NCBI RefSeq assembly: GCF_013185195.1
Contig: NZ_JAAZWC010000013.1
Location: forward strand, 62,001 to 126,000
Source of the DNA: Saccharibacillus qingshengii
Lineage (GTDB): Bacteria > Bacillota > Bacilli > Paenibacillales > Paenibacillaceae
DNA: 64,000 bases
Reading direction: 5' to 3'
Below are positions 53,463 to 61,503 of this stretch, in pieces; the first letter of the stretch is position 1; each line of letters starts with the position of its first letter. Below the pieces are notes generated by a model that saw nothing but the letters and a program-made list of their open reading frames with translations, was not told where the DNA came from and ran no database searches. A program made the position numbers and the translations under genes.

Positions 53463-53500
53463 AGGCCTCGGCGCCCCATGCGCCGGGGCCGATTGTTTGA
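53463..53500 (+). terminator. Terminator-like hairpin after the second amidase
   Basis: GGCCTCGGCGC pairs with GCGCCGGGGCC; the tail GATTGTTT is poor in T, so termination may be partial and allow readthrough into the SLH gene. Confidence 0.55.
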
Positions 53501-53583
53501 ACCGGCAGGAAAGCGAAGGGCCGACGGCGAATCTTTAAGGTTAGCGCTTGGCTCGCTTGTACATAAGAAAGGGGACAATAAAT

Positions 53584-56307
53584 ATGCAGCATATCAAATT
53601 CAACAAAATGGTTCCGGCCGTCCTGGCCGTCATGATGGGGGCAAGCGGAGGCTCTGTCGCTCTGGCGGCCGAGGTGCCGGCTTCTTCGGCAGCCGCGGCA
53701 CCTTCGACAACGTCAGCGTCCGCGGCCGGCTTCAGCGATGTGAAGTCCGGATATTGGGCGGAGAAACACATTTATAAGCTTGCGGCGCAGGGCATTGTAC
53801 TCGGGCAAAACGGCCAATTCAAGCCTGGCGACAATATTACCCGTCAGGAAGCAATCACGATGGCGATCCGTTTCGCCGGAGCGGAAAGCGGACTGGGCAC
53901 GATCGAAACTTCGGTGCTTCCGGACAAGCTGACCGTCAACAATTACTTCAAACCTTATGTGGATCTGGCGCTGGAAAAAGGGCTGCTCAAGTCCGCGGAA
54001 GAAACCGATCTTGACGGCAAAGCCTGGGGAACGCAGCCGGCAAGCCGCGAATGGGTAACCAAAATTCTGGTCCGCGCCATCGGCAAAGAGTCCGAAGCGC
54101 TGTCTGCGGCGGCCGCTACGTCGTTTGCCGATAACGCCGATATTGCCAAAGCGAATCTCGGCTACGTCAGCACCGCCGTCAAACTCGGCATCGCACAAGG
54201 AATGGACAACAACAAGTTCAATCCGGGCGGTTCGGTTACGCGCGCACAGATGGCGACCTTCTTCAGCCGGGCCCAAAGTTACATAACGCCTGCCTATACC
54301 GGAACAACGAGGGGAATCGTGACGGCGCTGACCCCGAACTCCGTTACTTTGTATGCGGAAGGCAAAAGCGCCACCTATGCGCTGAGCGCTTCGACGCCTT
54401 ATTTTGCTGCCGGTGCCGACACCCGCGTGCAGGCTTCCGAGCTGAAATTGTATACCCGGGTCATGGCGGCAGGCGCAAACGGCCAAGCCGCCTACGTCGA
54501 AATCGTCGATCCCAAAGCACAGGTGGAGACGATTACGGGAGAATTCGACCGTTTGACCGATAACCGTACGCTTTTCCTGAAAACGGCTTCCGATTATCCC
54601 AAATACGAGTATGACGCTTCGACCGTATTCCTGGATCAGAACGGCAGTCCGATCGATCCCAAGAACATCAGCGCGGGAAGCCGCGTGTCGCTGCTGAGAG
54701 AAACGTACTCCGGCGAAAATAAAATCCTGACGATTCAGATTACATCCGGCAATATCAGCAAAACCGATACGGGGACGGTCGCTGCCGTGGATACGGCTTC
54801 GGGCACGATTACGTTTGTCGGATCGGCCGGCGCATCGGAGACGTACAAATTCGATTCCGGATCGATTATCCGCTACGGCAACGAAATCATAGGCTTGTCC
54901 GATCTCAAAGCGGGCAGCAAAGTCCGTTATACGATCGAAAACAATGCCGTTCGTACCGTCGAAGTGACGGAAAGCGTCGAACGCACCTTGACCGCATCGC
55001 TGTACCAAACGTCTGCCGACGGGTCCACGCTGACTTACAAGACGGACGGAGGCGCACTTGAAGTCAAACTGCTTGCGGACAAAGCCGAAGTTATCATCGG
55101 AGGCAAAAGCGCTTCGCTGCAGGACCTGATTCCGGACAAAACGCAGGGAGACCGTGTGGAATTGACCCTGAACGGCAGCGGGGAAGTCACCCGCATCGTG
55201 GTCAAAAACCGGGAAGCGACCCAACTGTCGCTCGCGACGGTCAGTTCATACGACGCGGCTACGGGCGTGCTTGCGGTGATCGATACGGCGGGCAAACCGT
55301 ATGCGTTCACGCTCGACGCCAACGCCAAGCTTGCCTACAACGTTCCCGCGCCGACGCTCAAAGGAATCGAGCCGCTGCTGATCAAAGGCCGCGGATTGAA
55401 CCTGACAGCGGTAGGCAGCCGCCTGATCTCCCTCGAACTCGTCTATAAGTACGAAGGCACGGTTGAACAGGTGAATGCCGCAGCGCAGGCGGTTACATTG
55501 AAGCTGGACGACGGCACAAGCATCAAACTGCCTTACGGCACAACCGGTACGGTCGTGCAGGTATACGGAATCAGCGGCGCCACCATGGCGAATGTCAAAA
55601 CGGGCGACCGGATCGTCGCTTCGCTCTACGCCGACCGCGTGGCGCTGCAGTCCGTAGCCGTTCAGACTACCCGGCAGTTCCGCGTCGTCGACACGACGCC
55701 GGGAAGCAGCCGCTTGAGCGTCGAACAGGGCGGAACAACCGCAAGCCTGTTCGTCGATAACAAAGCGATCTTCAACGCGCAGGGAGCCCAGATCGGATAC
55801 GCCGGGCTGACGGCCGGCGCTTTGGTCGACGTGACGTTCAGCGGCCCGGAAGTATCCAAGGTCAAACTGTCCGACAGTATGCTCGGTACGATCCAGAGTA
55901 TCGATCCGGCCGGTCGTTCCGTTACGCTGCTGACTTCGACAGGCGCCGCACGCACCTACTCCGGTGCCGTTTCGCCGCTCAACGTCAGCCAGAACGGATC
56001 GCTTGTATCCGGGCTGAGAACCCTGACGGCAGGGCAGCATGTACAGGCTGTCGTTCAGCCCGACGGTAGCACCACTTTCACGATATTCCAGGCCTTGAGC
56101 AAAACCTTTGCCAGATACGATGCCTTGACGCAGACGATCGTAGTCAAAATCACGCCGGGTTCCGCGGAGAACAACGTGTTCAAGGTGGCGCCGGAAGCAT
56201 GGATTCATCAGGGAACGACGAATATCGGCGTGCAATCGCTCGTCGGAGATGATAAAATCGTATTGTATCTGAATAATAACGTCGTATACGAGCTAGTGAA
56301 GCAATAG
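53584..56307 (+). CDS. SLH-domain cell-surface protein
   Basis: A 907-residue exported protein. The signal peptide ends at SVALAAEVPA (~28). Three S-layer homology domains lie at ~45-250: FSDVKSGYWAEKHIYKLAAQGIV with TRQEAITMAIRFA, YFKPYVDLALEKGLL with SREWVTKILVRAIG, and LGYVSTAVKLGIAQG with TRAQMATFFSRA. They bind pyruvylated wall polymer. The remaining ~650 residues are repeats of a small beta domain rich in Gly, Thr, Ser and Val (for example GIVTALTPNSVTLYAEG, GTVAAVDTASGTITFVG, GTVEQVNAAAQAVTLKL, GTIQSIDPAGRSVTLLT). It is a likely surface scaffold or S-layer-associated protein. Confidence 0.9.
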   Translation: MQHIKFNKMVPAVLAVMMGASGGSVALAAEVPASSAAAAPSTTSASAAGFSDVKSGYWAEKHIYKLAAQGIVLGQNGQFKPGDNITRQEAITMAIRFAGAESGLGTIETSVLPDKLTVNNYFKPYVDLALEKGLLKSAEETDLDGKAWGTQPASREWVTKILVRAIGKESEALSAAAATSFADNADIAKANLGYVSTAVKLGIAQGMDNNKFNPGGSVTRAQMATFFSRAQSYITPAYTGTTRGIVTALTPNSVTLYAEGKSATYALSASTPYFAAGADTRVQASELKLYTRVMAAGANGQAAYVEIVDPKAQVETITGEFDRLTDNRTLFLKTASDYPKYEYDASTVFLDQNGSPIDPKNISAGSRVSLLRETYSGENKILTIQITSGNISKTDTGTVAAVDTASGTITFVGSAGASETYKFDSGSIIRYGNEIIGLSDLKAGSKVRYTIENNAVRTVEVTESVERTLTASLYQTSADGSTLTYKTDGGALEVKLLADKAEVIIGGKSASLQDLIPDKTQGDRVELTLNGSGEVTRIVVKNREATQLSLATVSSYDAATGVLAVIDTAGKPYAFTLDANAKLAYNVPAPTLKGIEPLLIKGRGLNLTAVGSRLISLELVYKYEGTVEQVNAAAQAVTLKLDDGTSIKLPYGTTGTVVQVYGISGATMANVKTGDRIVASLYADRVALQSVAVQTTRQFRVVDTTPGSSRLSVEQGGTTASLFVDNKAIFNAQGAQIGYAGLTAGALVDVTFSGPEVSKVKLSDSMLGTIQSIDPAGRSVTLLTSTGAARTYSGAVSPLNVSQNGSLVSGLRTLTAGQHVQAVVQPDGSTTFTIFQALSKTFARYDALTQTIVVKITPGSAENNVFKVAPEAWIHQGTTNIGVQSLVGDDKIVLYLNNNVVYELVKQ

Positions 56308-56314
56308 ATTTCGG

Positions 56315-56331
56315 CCCGGCGGCCCGCCGGG
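56315..56331 (+). other. G+C-rich hairpin without T tail after the SLH gene
   Basis: CCCGGC pairs with GCCGGG around GGCCC. No T-run follows, so it is not a standard terminator. A TTGACA at 56386 lacks a matching -10. Confidence 0.35.
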
Positions 56332-56441
56332 TTCGGCCAGGCCGGCTCGGCGCGGACAGCTACGTTCGCACCGGCCGGTTTGTCTTTGACATCGATTGTC
56401 TGTCCCTGCTCGTCCTTGCGGCGCGGGAAAAGGATTGAGCC

Positions 56442-57113
56442 ATGACCAACGCGAAAGTCAGACATATCCTGGACACGATAGCCGGACTGTATCCGGATGC
56501 GCACTGCGAACTCGAACACAAGAACGCGTTCGAGCTGACGATTGCGGTACTGCTGTCGGCCCAATGCACGGATGCCACGGTGAATAAAGTGACCCGGGAT
56601 CTGTTCCAAAAGTACCATACGCCGGCAGACTACCTTTCGGTCCCGCGCGAGGAACTGGAACAGGATATTCGCCGGATCGGGTTGTACCGCAACAAAGCCA
56701 AGCATATTCAAAGTCTTTGCGGGCTGCTGATCGAGCAGTACGGAGGCGAAATTCCGAGCGTGCACGACGAGCTGGTCAAGCTGCCCGGCGTAGGGCGCAA
56801 GACCGCAAACGTCGTGGTCTCCAACGCTTTTGGGGTCCCGGCTATTGCGGTCGACACCCATGTCGAGCGGGTATCCAAACGTCTCGGACTTGCGGCGCCG
56901 GAAGATTCCGTACTGGAAGTCGAAAAGAAGCTCATGAAAAAAGTGCCGAAAGACGAATGGACGCTTACGCACCACCGTCTGATTTTTTTCGGTCGGTATC
57001 ACTGCAAGGCCCAGTCTCCGAACTGCCAGGTCTGTCCGCTGCTCGACGTCTGCAAAGAAGGCAAAAAGCGCATGAAGACGTCAACGGTGCGCAGAACCCG
57101 CAAATCGGGATAA
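56442..57113 (+). CDS. nth: Endonuclease III
   Basis: Nth, 223 residues, is a bifunctional DNA glycosylase/AP lyase for oxidised pyrimidines. LLSAQCTDATVNKVT opens the fold. The helix-hairpin-helix LVKLPGVGRKTANVVVSNA carries the catalytic Lys, and AVDTHVERV the catalytic Asp. The [4Fe-4S] loop is C-KAQSPN-C-QV-C-PLLDV-C near the end (C-x6-C-x2-C-x5-C). In B. subtilis nth lies directly after dnaD; here it is separated from it by a 24-kb block. Confidence 0.97.
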   Translation: MTNAKVRHILDTIAGLYPDAHCELEHKNAFELTIAVLLSAQCTDATVNKVTRDLFQKYHTPADYLSVPREELEQDIRRIGLYRNKAKHIQSLCGLLIEQYGGEIPSVHDELVKLPGVGRKTANVVVSNAFGVPAIAVDTHVERVSKRLGLAAPEDSVLEVEKKLMKKVPKDEWTLTHHRLIFFGRYHCKAQSPNCQVCPLLDVCKEGKKRMKTSTVRRTRKSG

Positions 57114-57164
57114 CCCGTTTTCGGAAAAGAGATCGACAAATTACACAAAAAGAGGATGGACAGC

Positions 57165-57452
57165 ATGGAAAATATGGAAAACATGATGACAAACATGAAA
57201 TGCGTAACGGTGTACACGAATGAGTTCGAGAAATTCTCGGATATCTTCGAACAGATTCTGGTCAGCGACATTCCGGAAAATGAAGATACGGAAATCGAAG
57301 GCGTAACGGTAGGCTGCGTCAACGAAATTCCGGAAGAATACATCGAGCAAATGCGCGTTAAACCGGAAGTGGTCGTTATGCGCGACAAAAAACGCGATAT
57401 CACTATTTTGCAGCACGGCAAAATTTTTGAAATTTTCATTCCATCCGTCTAA
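57165..57452 (+). CDS. Small conserved-looking hypothetical protein
   Basis: A 95-residue acidic protein of unknown function. The Met-rich start (MENMENMMTNMKC) leads into a compact alpha/beta sequence: VTVYTNEFEKFSDIFEQIL, VTVGCVNEIPEEYIEQMRVKPEVVVMRDKKRDITILQHG and a final hydrophobic strand, FEIFIP. ATG 57165 is preferred over ATG 57156, which touches its SD AGAGG. No family was recognised. It sits between nth and dynA, where B. subtilis has the unrelated ypoC. Confidence 0.75.
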   Translation: MENMENMMTNMKCVTVYTNEFEKFSDIFEQILVSDIPENEDTEIEGVTVGCVNEIPEEYIEQMRVKPEVVVMRDKKRDITILQHGKIFEIFIPSV

Positions 57453-57497
57453 GATCGGTGTAACGAAGCTGAAACGGAATTGAACCTGGAGGGGCAT

Positions 57498-60400
57498 ATG
57501 GCGGAAACGACAATGAAATCCGGGGATCTGCAACAAACATTGGAGCGGCTGCGTGCCGCTCTAATTTTGTATGAAGATTCCACAGCGGCGGCCAAAATCG
57601 GCCAACTGCAGCGAAAATGGAGCGAGCGTGAATTGACGCTCGCTTTTCTGGGCCATTTCTCGGCCGGCAAGTCCAGTCTGATCAATGCTCTGTGCGGAAG
57701 GCCTCTGCTGCCCTCGGGACCGCTTCCGACAACGGCGAATGCGGCTATTATCCGCAGCGGGGAGCGGCGCGCGGAAATTACGCTGCATCCGTCGGAGGAA
57801 GCGGACGGGCGGCAGGGGCATGAATCTGCTGCCGTCAAGGAAGAGCTCAAGCTCGTACTGCCGCCCGAAGATATGGAAGAAGCGCTCGAACGCTACTGCA
57901 AAGACGGAGAAGCTTATGCGACGGTCGAAATATGGGGAGATATTCCGCTGCTTCAGGGCGGAGGCGCTTTCCTGGATACGCCCGGCGTCGATTCCACGGA
58001 TGCGGGACATGCTTCGGCTACGGATGCGGCCCTGCATCTGGCGGATGTCGTTTTTTATGTGATGGACTACAACCATGTCCAATCCGAGACCAATCTGACT
58101 TTTGCCAAAAGTCTGTCGGATCTGGGCAAGCCGCTGATTCTGATCGTGAATCAGATCGACAAGCACCGCAGCGAAGAACTGTCGTTCTCCCATTATCGGG
58201 AAACGGTGGAGCGGACTTTTGCCGATTGGCAGATCGGGGCGGCGGGCGTCCTGTATTTGTCCGTCAAACATCCGGATCATCCGCTCAGCGGATGGAACCG
58301 GCTGCAGGACTTGATCGGAGAACTGCTGGCCGATCGCGAGTCGCTGCTCGAACGCGGCGTACGGCTTGCGGCCCAGGACCTGATCGACCGGCACCTGCTG
58401 AGCGAACGGGAGATACGCCCCGATGAAGCGGTGCGGCTGAGTGCCGAGGAAGAAGCCGGCGAAGCGGAAGCGGAAGCTAGACTGCAAGCGCTTCAATCGG
58501 AGCACGGCGAAATCGCAAACCGCGGAGCTTCCGCACGCGAGCAGCTGATGACGGATCTTGGCCGTACGCTCGACAATGCGCCGATCATGCCGGCGTCTCT
58601 GCGCGATCTGGTGCAGGCCTATCTGGAAGCTTCCGTGCCCGGATTCCGTGCCGGAGGGCTGTTCGGTACGAAGAAACGGGCGGAGAAGGAACGCGACGAG
58701 AGACTCGAGAGCGTAACCGCCGATTTTGCCGAACGGGTAGAAGCGGGGCTGGATGTGCATGTCCGCGAAAGGCTGCGGGCATTCGGCCGCGAGCTTGGCG
58801 TGTGGGATGCCGATCGCGAGAAAGACCTCGAACGGGCGCTTCCGCGCGTCGAGTCGGTCTGGATTACCGGCCGCCTCAAAGACGGCGCACGCATCTCGCC
58901 GGAATACGTCATGAATTTCTCCGGCGAAATGCGCAGCGATACGCTGGGACGATTCCGCAGAGCGGCGCAGGAATTTGCGGATCAACTGCTGGAAAGACGC
59001 ATGCCGCAGGATAAGGAGCGCTTGGAGGAACTGGAGAAGCGGATCGCTTCCACGTCGGCGCTGGCGGACAAAGCGCGCCTTCGCCGCGAAGTGCGCGAAG
59101 CGCTCGATCATCGCGAAGACGAGCTGACGCAGATGCTCGGAAACCGCGACGGTCTTCCGGTTTGGCAGCTGCCCAAAATCGAACATCTGCCGGAGGAAGC
59201 CGGCCGCGAAGACGAGTTCGATACCGCTTCGCGGCACGAAGCAGCCGGCACGGGGAACCCGGTCGGGATCAAACAAGCCGAAGAGGAAGGGGAATCTGCG
59301 GAGCCGGGCGAACGCGAAGTTTCGCCGGCTTCCGTATCCGTCCATTCGGCATCCGAAGCATCGGGACGCCTGGGGATTCTGCATGCGGCGGCGGATCGTC
59401 TGCATGAGGCTTCAAGTCTGCTCGAACCGCTGTCTGCCTTCGGTTCGTCCCTGCGTGCCATGCGCGAACGCGAATCTTCGCTGCGCGGAGGGCGTTTCAC
59501 GCTTGCGCTGTTCGGAGCGTTCAGCGCCGGCAAATCTTCTTTTGCCAATGCGCTGCTCGGGGACCGGTATCTGCCGGTCTCGCCGCATCCGACAACGGCC
59601 GCAATCAACCGGATCATGGCCCCGGAGCGCGCCGAAGATCACGGGCGTGCGCTTGTTGTCATGAAGACGAGGGAAGAGCTGATGGACGATCTGGCCGACG
59701 CCTGCGAGCTGCTGGGACTGCACAATCCGTTTACGGGGCGTTGGCGGGCCGAAGTTCGGGCTTTGACGCCGGATCGGATCCATCCTTCGGGACGCGCGCA
59801 TTACAGCTTCCTGCGAGCCGCGGATGCGGGGTTTGATCGTGCCGAGCCTTTTCTCGGTACGCAAACCCTTGCCGATCCGGAAGAATTCCGGATGTATGCG
59901 GCGACGGAGAGCTGGGCCTGCTTCGTCAAACGCATCGATCTGTATATCGATTCGGAGTGGACACGCCAGGGAATCGTGCTGGTGGATACGCCGGGAGCGG
60001 ATTCGGTTCATGCCCGGCATACGGGCGTCACGTTCGATTATATGAAGAATGCCGACGCGCTTGTCTTCGTGACCTATTACAATCACGCGTTCTCCCGGGC
60101 GGACCGCCAATTCCTGGCGCAGCTGGGACGTGTCAAAGGCAGCGATACCGTCGACAAGACTTTCTTCATCGTCAATGCTTCCGATCTGGCCGATTCGGAA
60201 GAAGAATGCGCCGGGGTTACGTCGCATCTGGAAGAACGTCTGCGCGGAGAAGGGGTTCTCAACCCCCGTATCTATCCGGTCTCCAGTCTTCGGGCCCTGG
60301 CAGGCAAGCAGGGCGCAGCGCTTCCGGCGGAAGTTCTTCCGTTTGACCGCTTCGAAGCTTTTGAACGCGAGCTGATGCATTTTGCCGCCGAAGAATTGGC

Positions 60401-61271
60401 AGGTCTGGCCGCATCCGCGGCCGACCGCGAAATCGAAGCGGCCCGCGAGCGTCTGGCCGGCTGGATCGAAGAAGCGGCTCAGGGCGAGCAGGAGCGGCAG
60501 CTTCGCCTGGAACGGCTGGGTCGTTCGCTGACCCGGGCCCAGGAGGTTGCAGGTCTGGCCGGAGAAGCGGACAAAGCGCCTGAACTGGCCCGCGAGATCC
60601 GGGAACTGCTGTTCCATGTGCGCCAGCGGATCGAATTCCGGTTCGGGGACTGGTTTGCCGAAAGTTTCAATCCGTCTTTGCTGCATGCGGGAATCGGCGA
60701 TCTGAAAGCTTCTTTCCTGGCCTGCGGCCGCGAATTGTCGCGGATGGTTGCCCGTGAAGCGGAGAACGAGCTGCTTGCGACGGGGCTTCGGATCGAACGT
60801 GCCGGTCAGCGGATGCTGGAGGCGGCGCTGACCGATACACGGGCCCGGCTTGCCGAGCTCGGAACGCCGTTTGACCGTTTGGAGCAGACGGACAGCGCAG
60901 CCTGGGAGACGCCGCATATTTCCGAAGTTCAGCTGGGATCCGCTTTGGACTGGGCGTCTTTGTGGCCTTTGTTCAAAAGCCCCAAAGTCTTTTTTGAGCA
61001 GCGCGGCAGAGATGTAGTGCGCGAAGCGGCTTTGGCGACTTTCCGCGAGGCCCTGCAGCATGTGACCGAAGTGCGACTGGCGGAATTCGAAGAATTCTAC
61101 GGCAGGCAGCTGGCGGACAAATTGTCTATCGAAGCGGGCGTTCTGCGTCAGCAGGCTGAAGAAGCGGCCGAAGGTATCCGGATTTCCTTGTCCGATCGGC
61201 CGGATACCCCACTGTGGACTCAAATCGAAAATCGCTTAAAAATGATACTCCAGACAGAAGAGAAACAATAA
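57498..61271 (+). CDS. dynA: Dynamin-like GTPase with two GTPase domains (DynA/YpbR type)
   Basis: A 1257-residue internally duplicated dynamin. GTPase 1 has P-loop GHFSAGKSSLINAL (~54), switch Thr in LPTTANA, DTPGVD and NQIDKH. GTPase 2 has P-loop GAFSAGKSSFANAL (~675), HPTTAAIN, DTPGADSV and NASDLAD. Each is followed by long Glu/Arg/Ala-rich helices that form stalks. B. subtilis DynA, also a fusion of two dynamins, tethers and fuses membranes and helps the cell under membrane stress and phage attack. ATG 57498 follows GGAGG; a TTG at 57480 is in frame but poorly served. A terminator follows. Confidence 0.93.
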   Translation: MAETTMKSGDLQQTLERLRAALILYEDSTAAAKIGQLQRKWSERELTLAFLGHFSAGKSSLINALCGRPLLPSGPLPTTANAAIIRSGERRAEITLHPSEEADGRQGHESAAVKEELKLVLPPEDMEEALERYCKDGEAYATVEIWGDIPLLQGGGAFLDTPGVDSTDAGHASATDAALHLADVVFYVMDYNHVQSETNLTFAKSLSDLGKPLILIVNQIDKHRSEELSFSHYRETVERTFADWQIGAAGVLYLSVKHPDHPLSGWNRLQDLIGELLADRESLLERGVRLAAQDLIDRHLLSEREIRPDEAVRLSAEEEAGEAEAEARLQALQSEHGEIANRGASAREQLMTDLGRTLDNAPIMPASLRDLVQAYLEASVPGFRAGGLFGTKKRAEKERDERLESVTADFAERVEAGLDVHVRERLRAFGRELGVWDADREKDLERALPRVESVWITGRLKDGARISPEYVMNFSGEMRSDTLGRFRRAAQEFADQLLERRMPQDKERLEELEKRIASTSALADKARLRREVREALDHREDELTQMLGNRDGLPVWQLPKIEHLPEEAGREDEFDTASRHEAAGTGNPVGIKQAEEEGESAEPGEREVSPASVSVHSASEASGRLGILHAAADRLHEASSLLEPLSAFGSSLRAMRERESSLRGGRFTLALFGAFSAGKSSFANALLGDRYLPVSPHPTTAAINRIMAPERAEDHGRALVVMKTREELMDDLADACELLGLHNPFTGRWRAEVRALTPDRIHPSGRAHYSFLRAADAGFDRAEPFLGTQTLADPEEFRMYAATESWACFVKRIDLYIDSEWTRQGIVLVDTPGADSVHARHTGVTFDYMKNADALVFVTYYNHAFSRADRQFLAQLGRVKGSDTVDKTFFIVNASDLADSEEECAGVTSHLEERLRGEGVLNPRIYPVSSLRALAGKQGAALPAEVLPFDRFEAFERELMHFAAEELAGLAASAADREIEAARERLAGWIEEAAQGEQERQLRLERLGRSLTRAQEVAGLAGEADKAPELAREIRELLFHVRQRIEFRFGDWFAESFNPSLLHAGIGDLKASFLACGRELSRMVAREAENELLATGLRIERAGQRMLEAALTDTRARLAELGTPFDRLEQTDSAAWETPHISEVQLGSALDWASLWPLFKSPKVFFEQRGRDVVREAALATFREALQHVTEVRLAEFEEFYGRQLADKLSIEAGVLRQQAEEAAEGIRISLSDRPDTPLWTQIENRLKMILQTEEKQ

Positions 61272-61327
61272 ATGAGACCTTAGACTCATGAAACCTCTAT
61301 CTAAAATCCTTTTTTGGCATTAAACTG

Positions 61328-61379
61328 AGAGATATACAAGTAAAGGGCGAGTCCCTGACACTTATATATCTCTTTTTTT
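61328..61379 (+). terminator. Long terminator after dynA
   Basis: AGAGATATA pairs with TATATCTCT, then AAGT with ACTT and AGGG with CCCT across small internal loops; eight T-rich bases follow. The long stem with regular internal loops is more elaborate than other terminators in the window. Confidence 0.85.
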
Positions 61380-61503
61380 GGTTTTTATGAGTTTAAAGAC
61401 TCAACTTGCCGGGTAACTATTACGATAAAAGACTTAGATAGATGGGAATATCGGCGCAGTTAGCAAGTGCAGACCCAAAGCTATTCAGGCGGGAGAGAAG
61501 ATC
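61380..61503 (+). promoter_or_regulatory. Unassigned structured leader of the GGDEF-EAL gene
   Basis: TGAG (61388-61391) pairs with CTCA (61400-61403), and ACTTGC (61404-61409) pairs with GCAAGT (61463-61468). The stretch CCCAAAGCTATTCAGGC (61474-61490) faintly recalls the GCAAAGC part of c-di-GMP-I riboswitches, but the matching first half is absent. No promoter could be assigned with confidence. The SD GGGAGAG is at 61491-61497. Confidence 0.3.

Noticed and set aside
59412-61223. 603-codon open frame on the - strand inside dynA
   Set aside because: Same reasoning: antisense to the second dynamin domain, low-complexity composition, no start signal.
61380-61503. Possible c-di-GMP riboswitch upstream of the GGDEF-EAL gene
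   Set aside because: Only a CCCAAAGCT fragment recalls the motif; the GGGCAAACC half and the GNRA loop/receptor are missing. Kept only as an unexplained leader.
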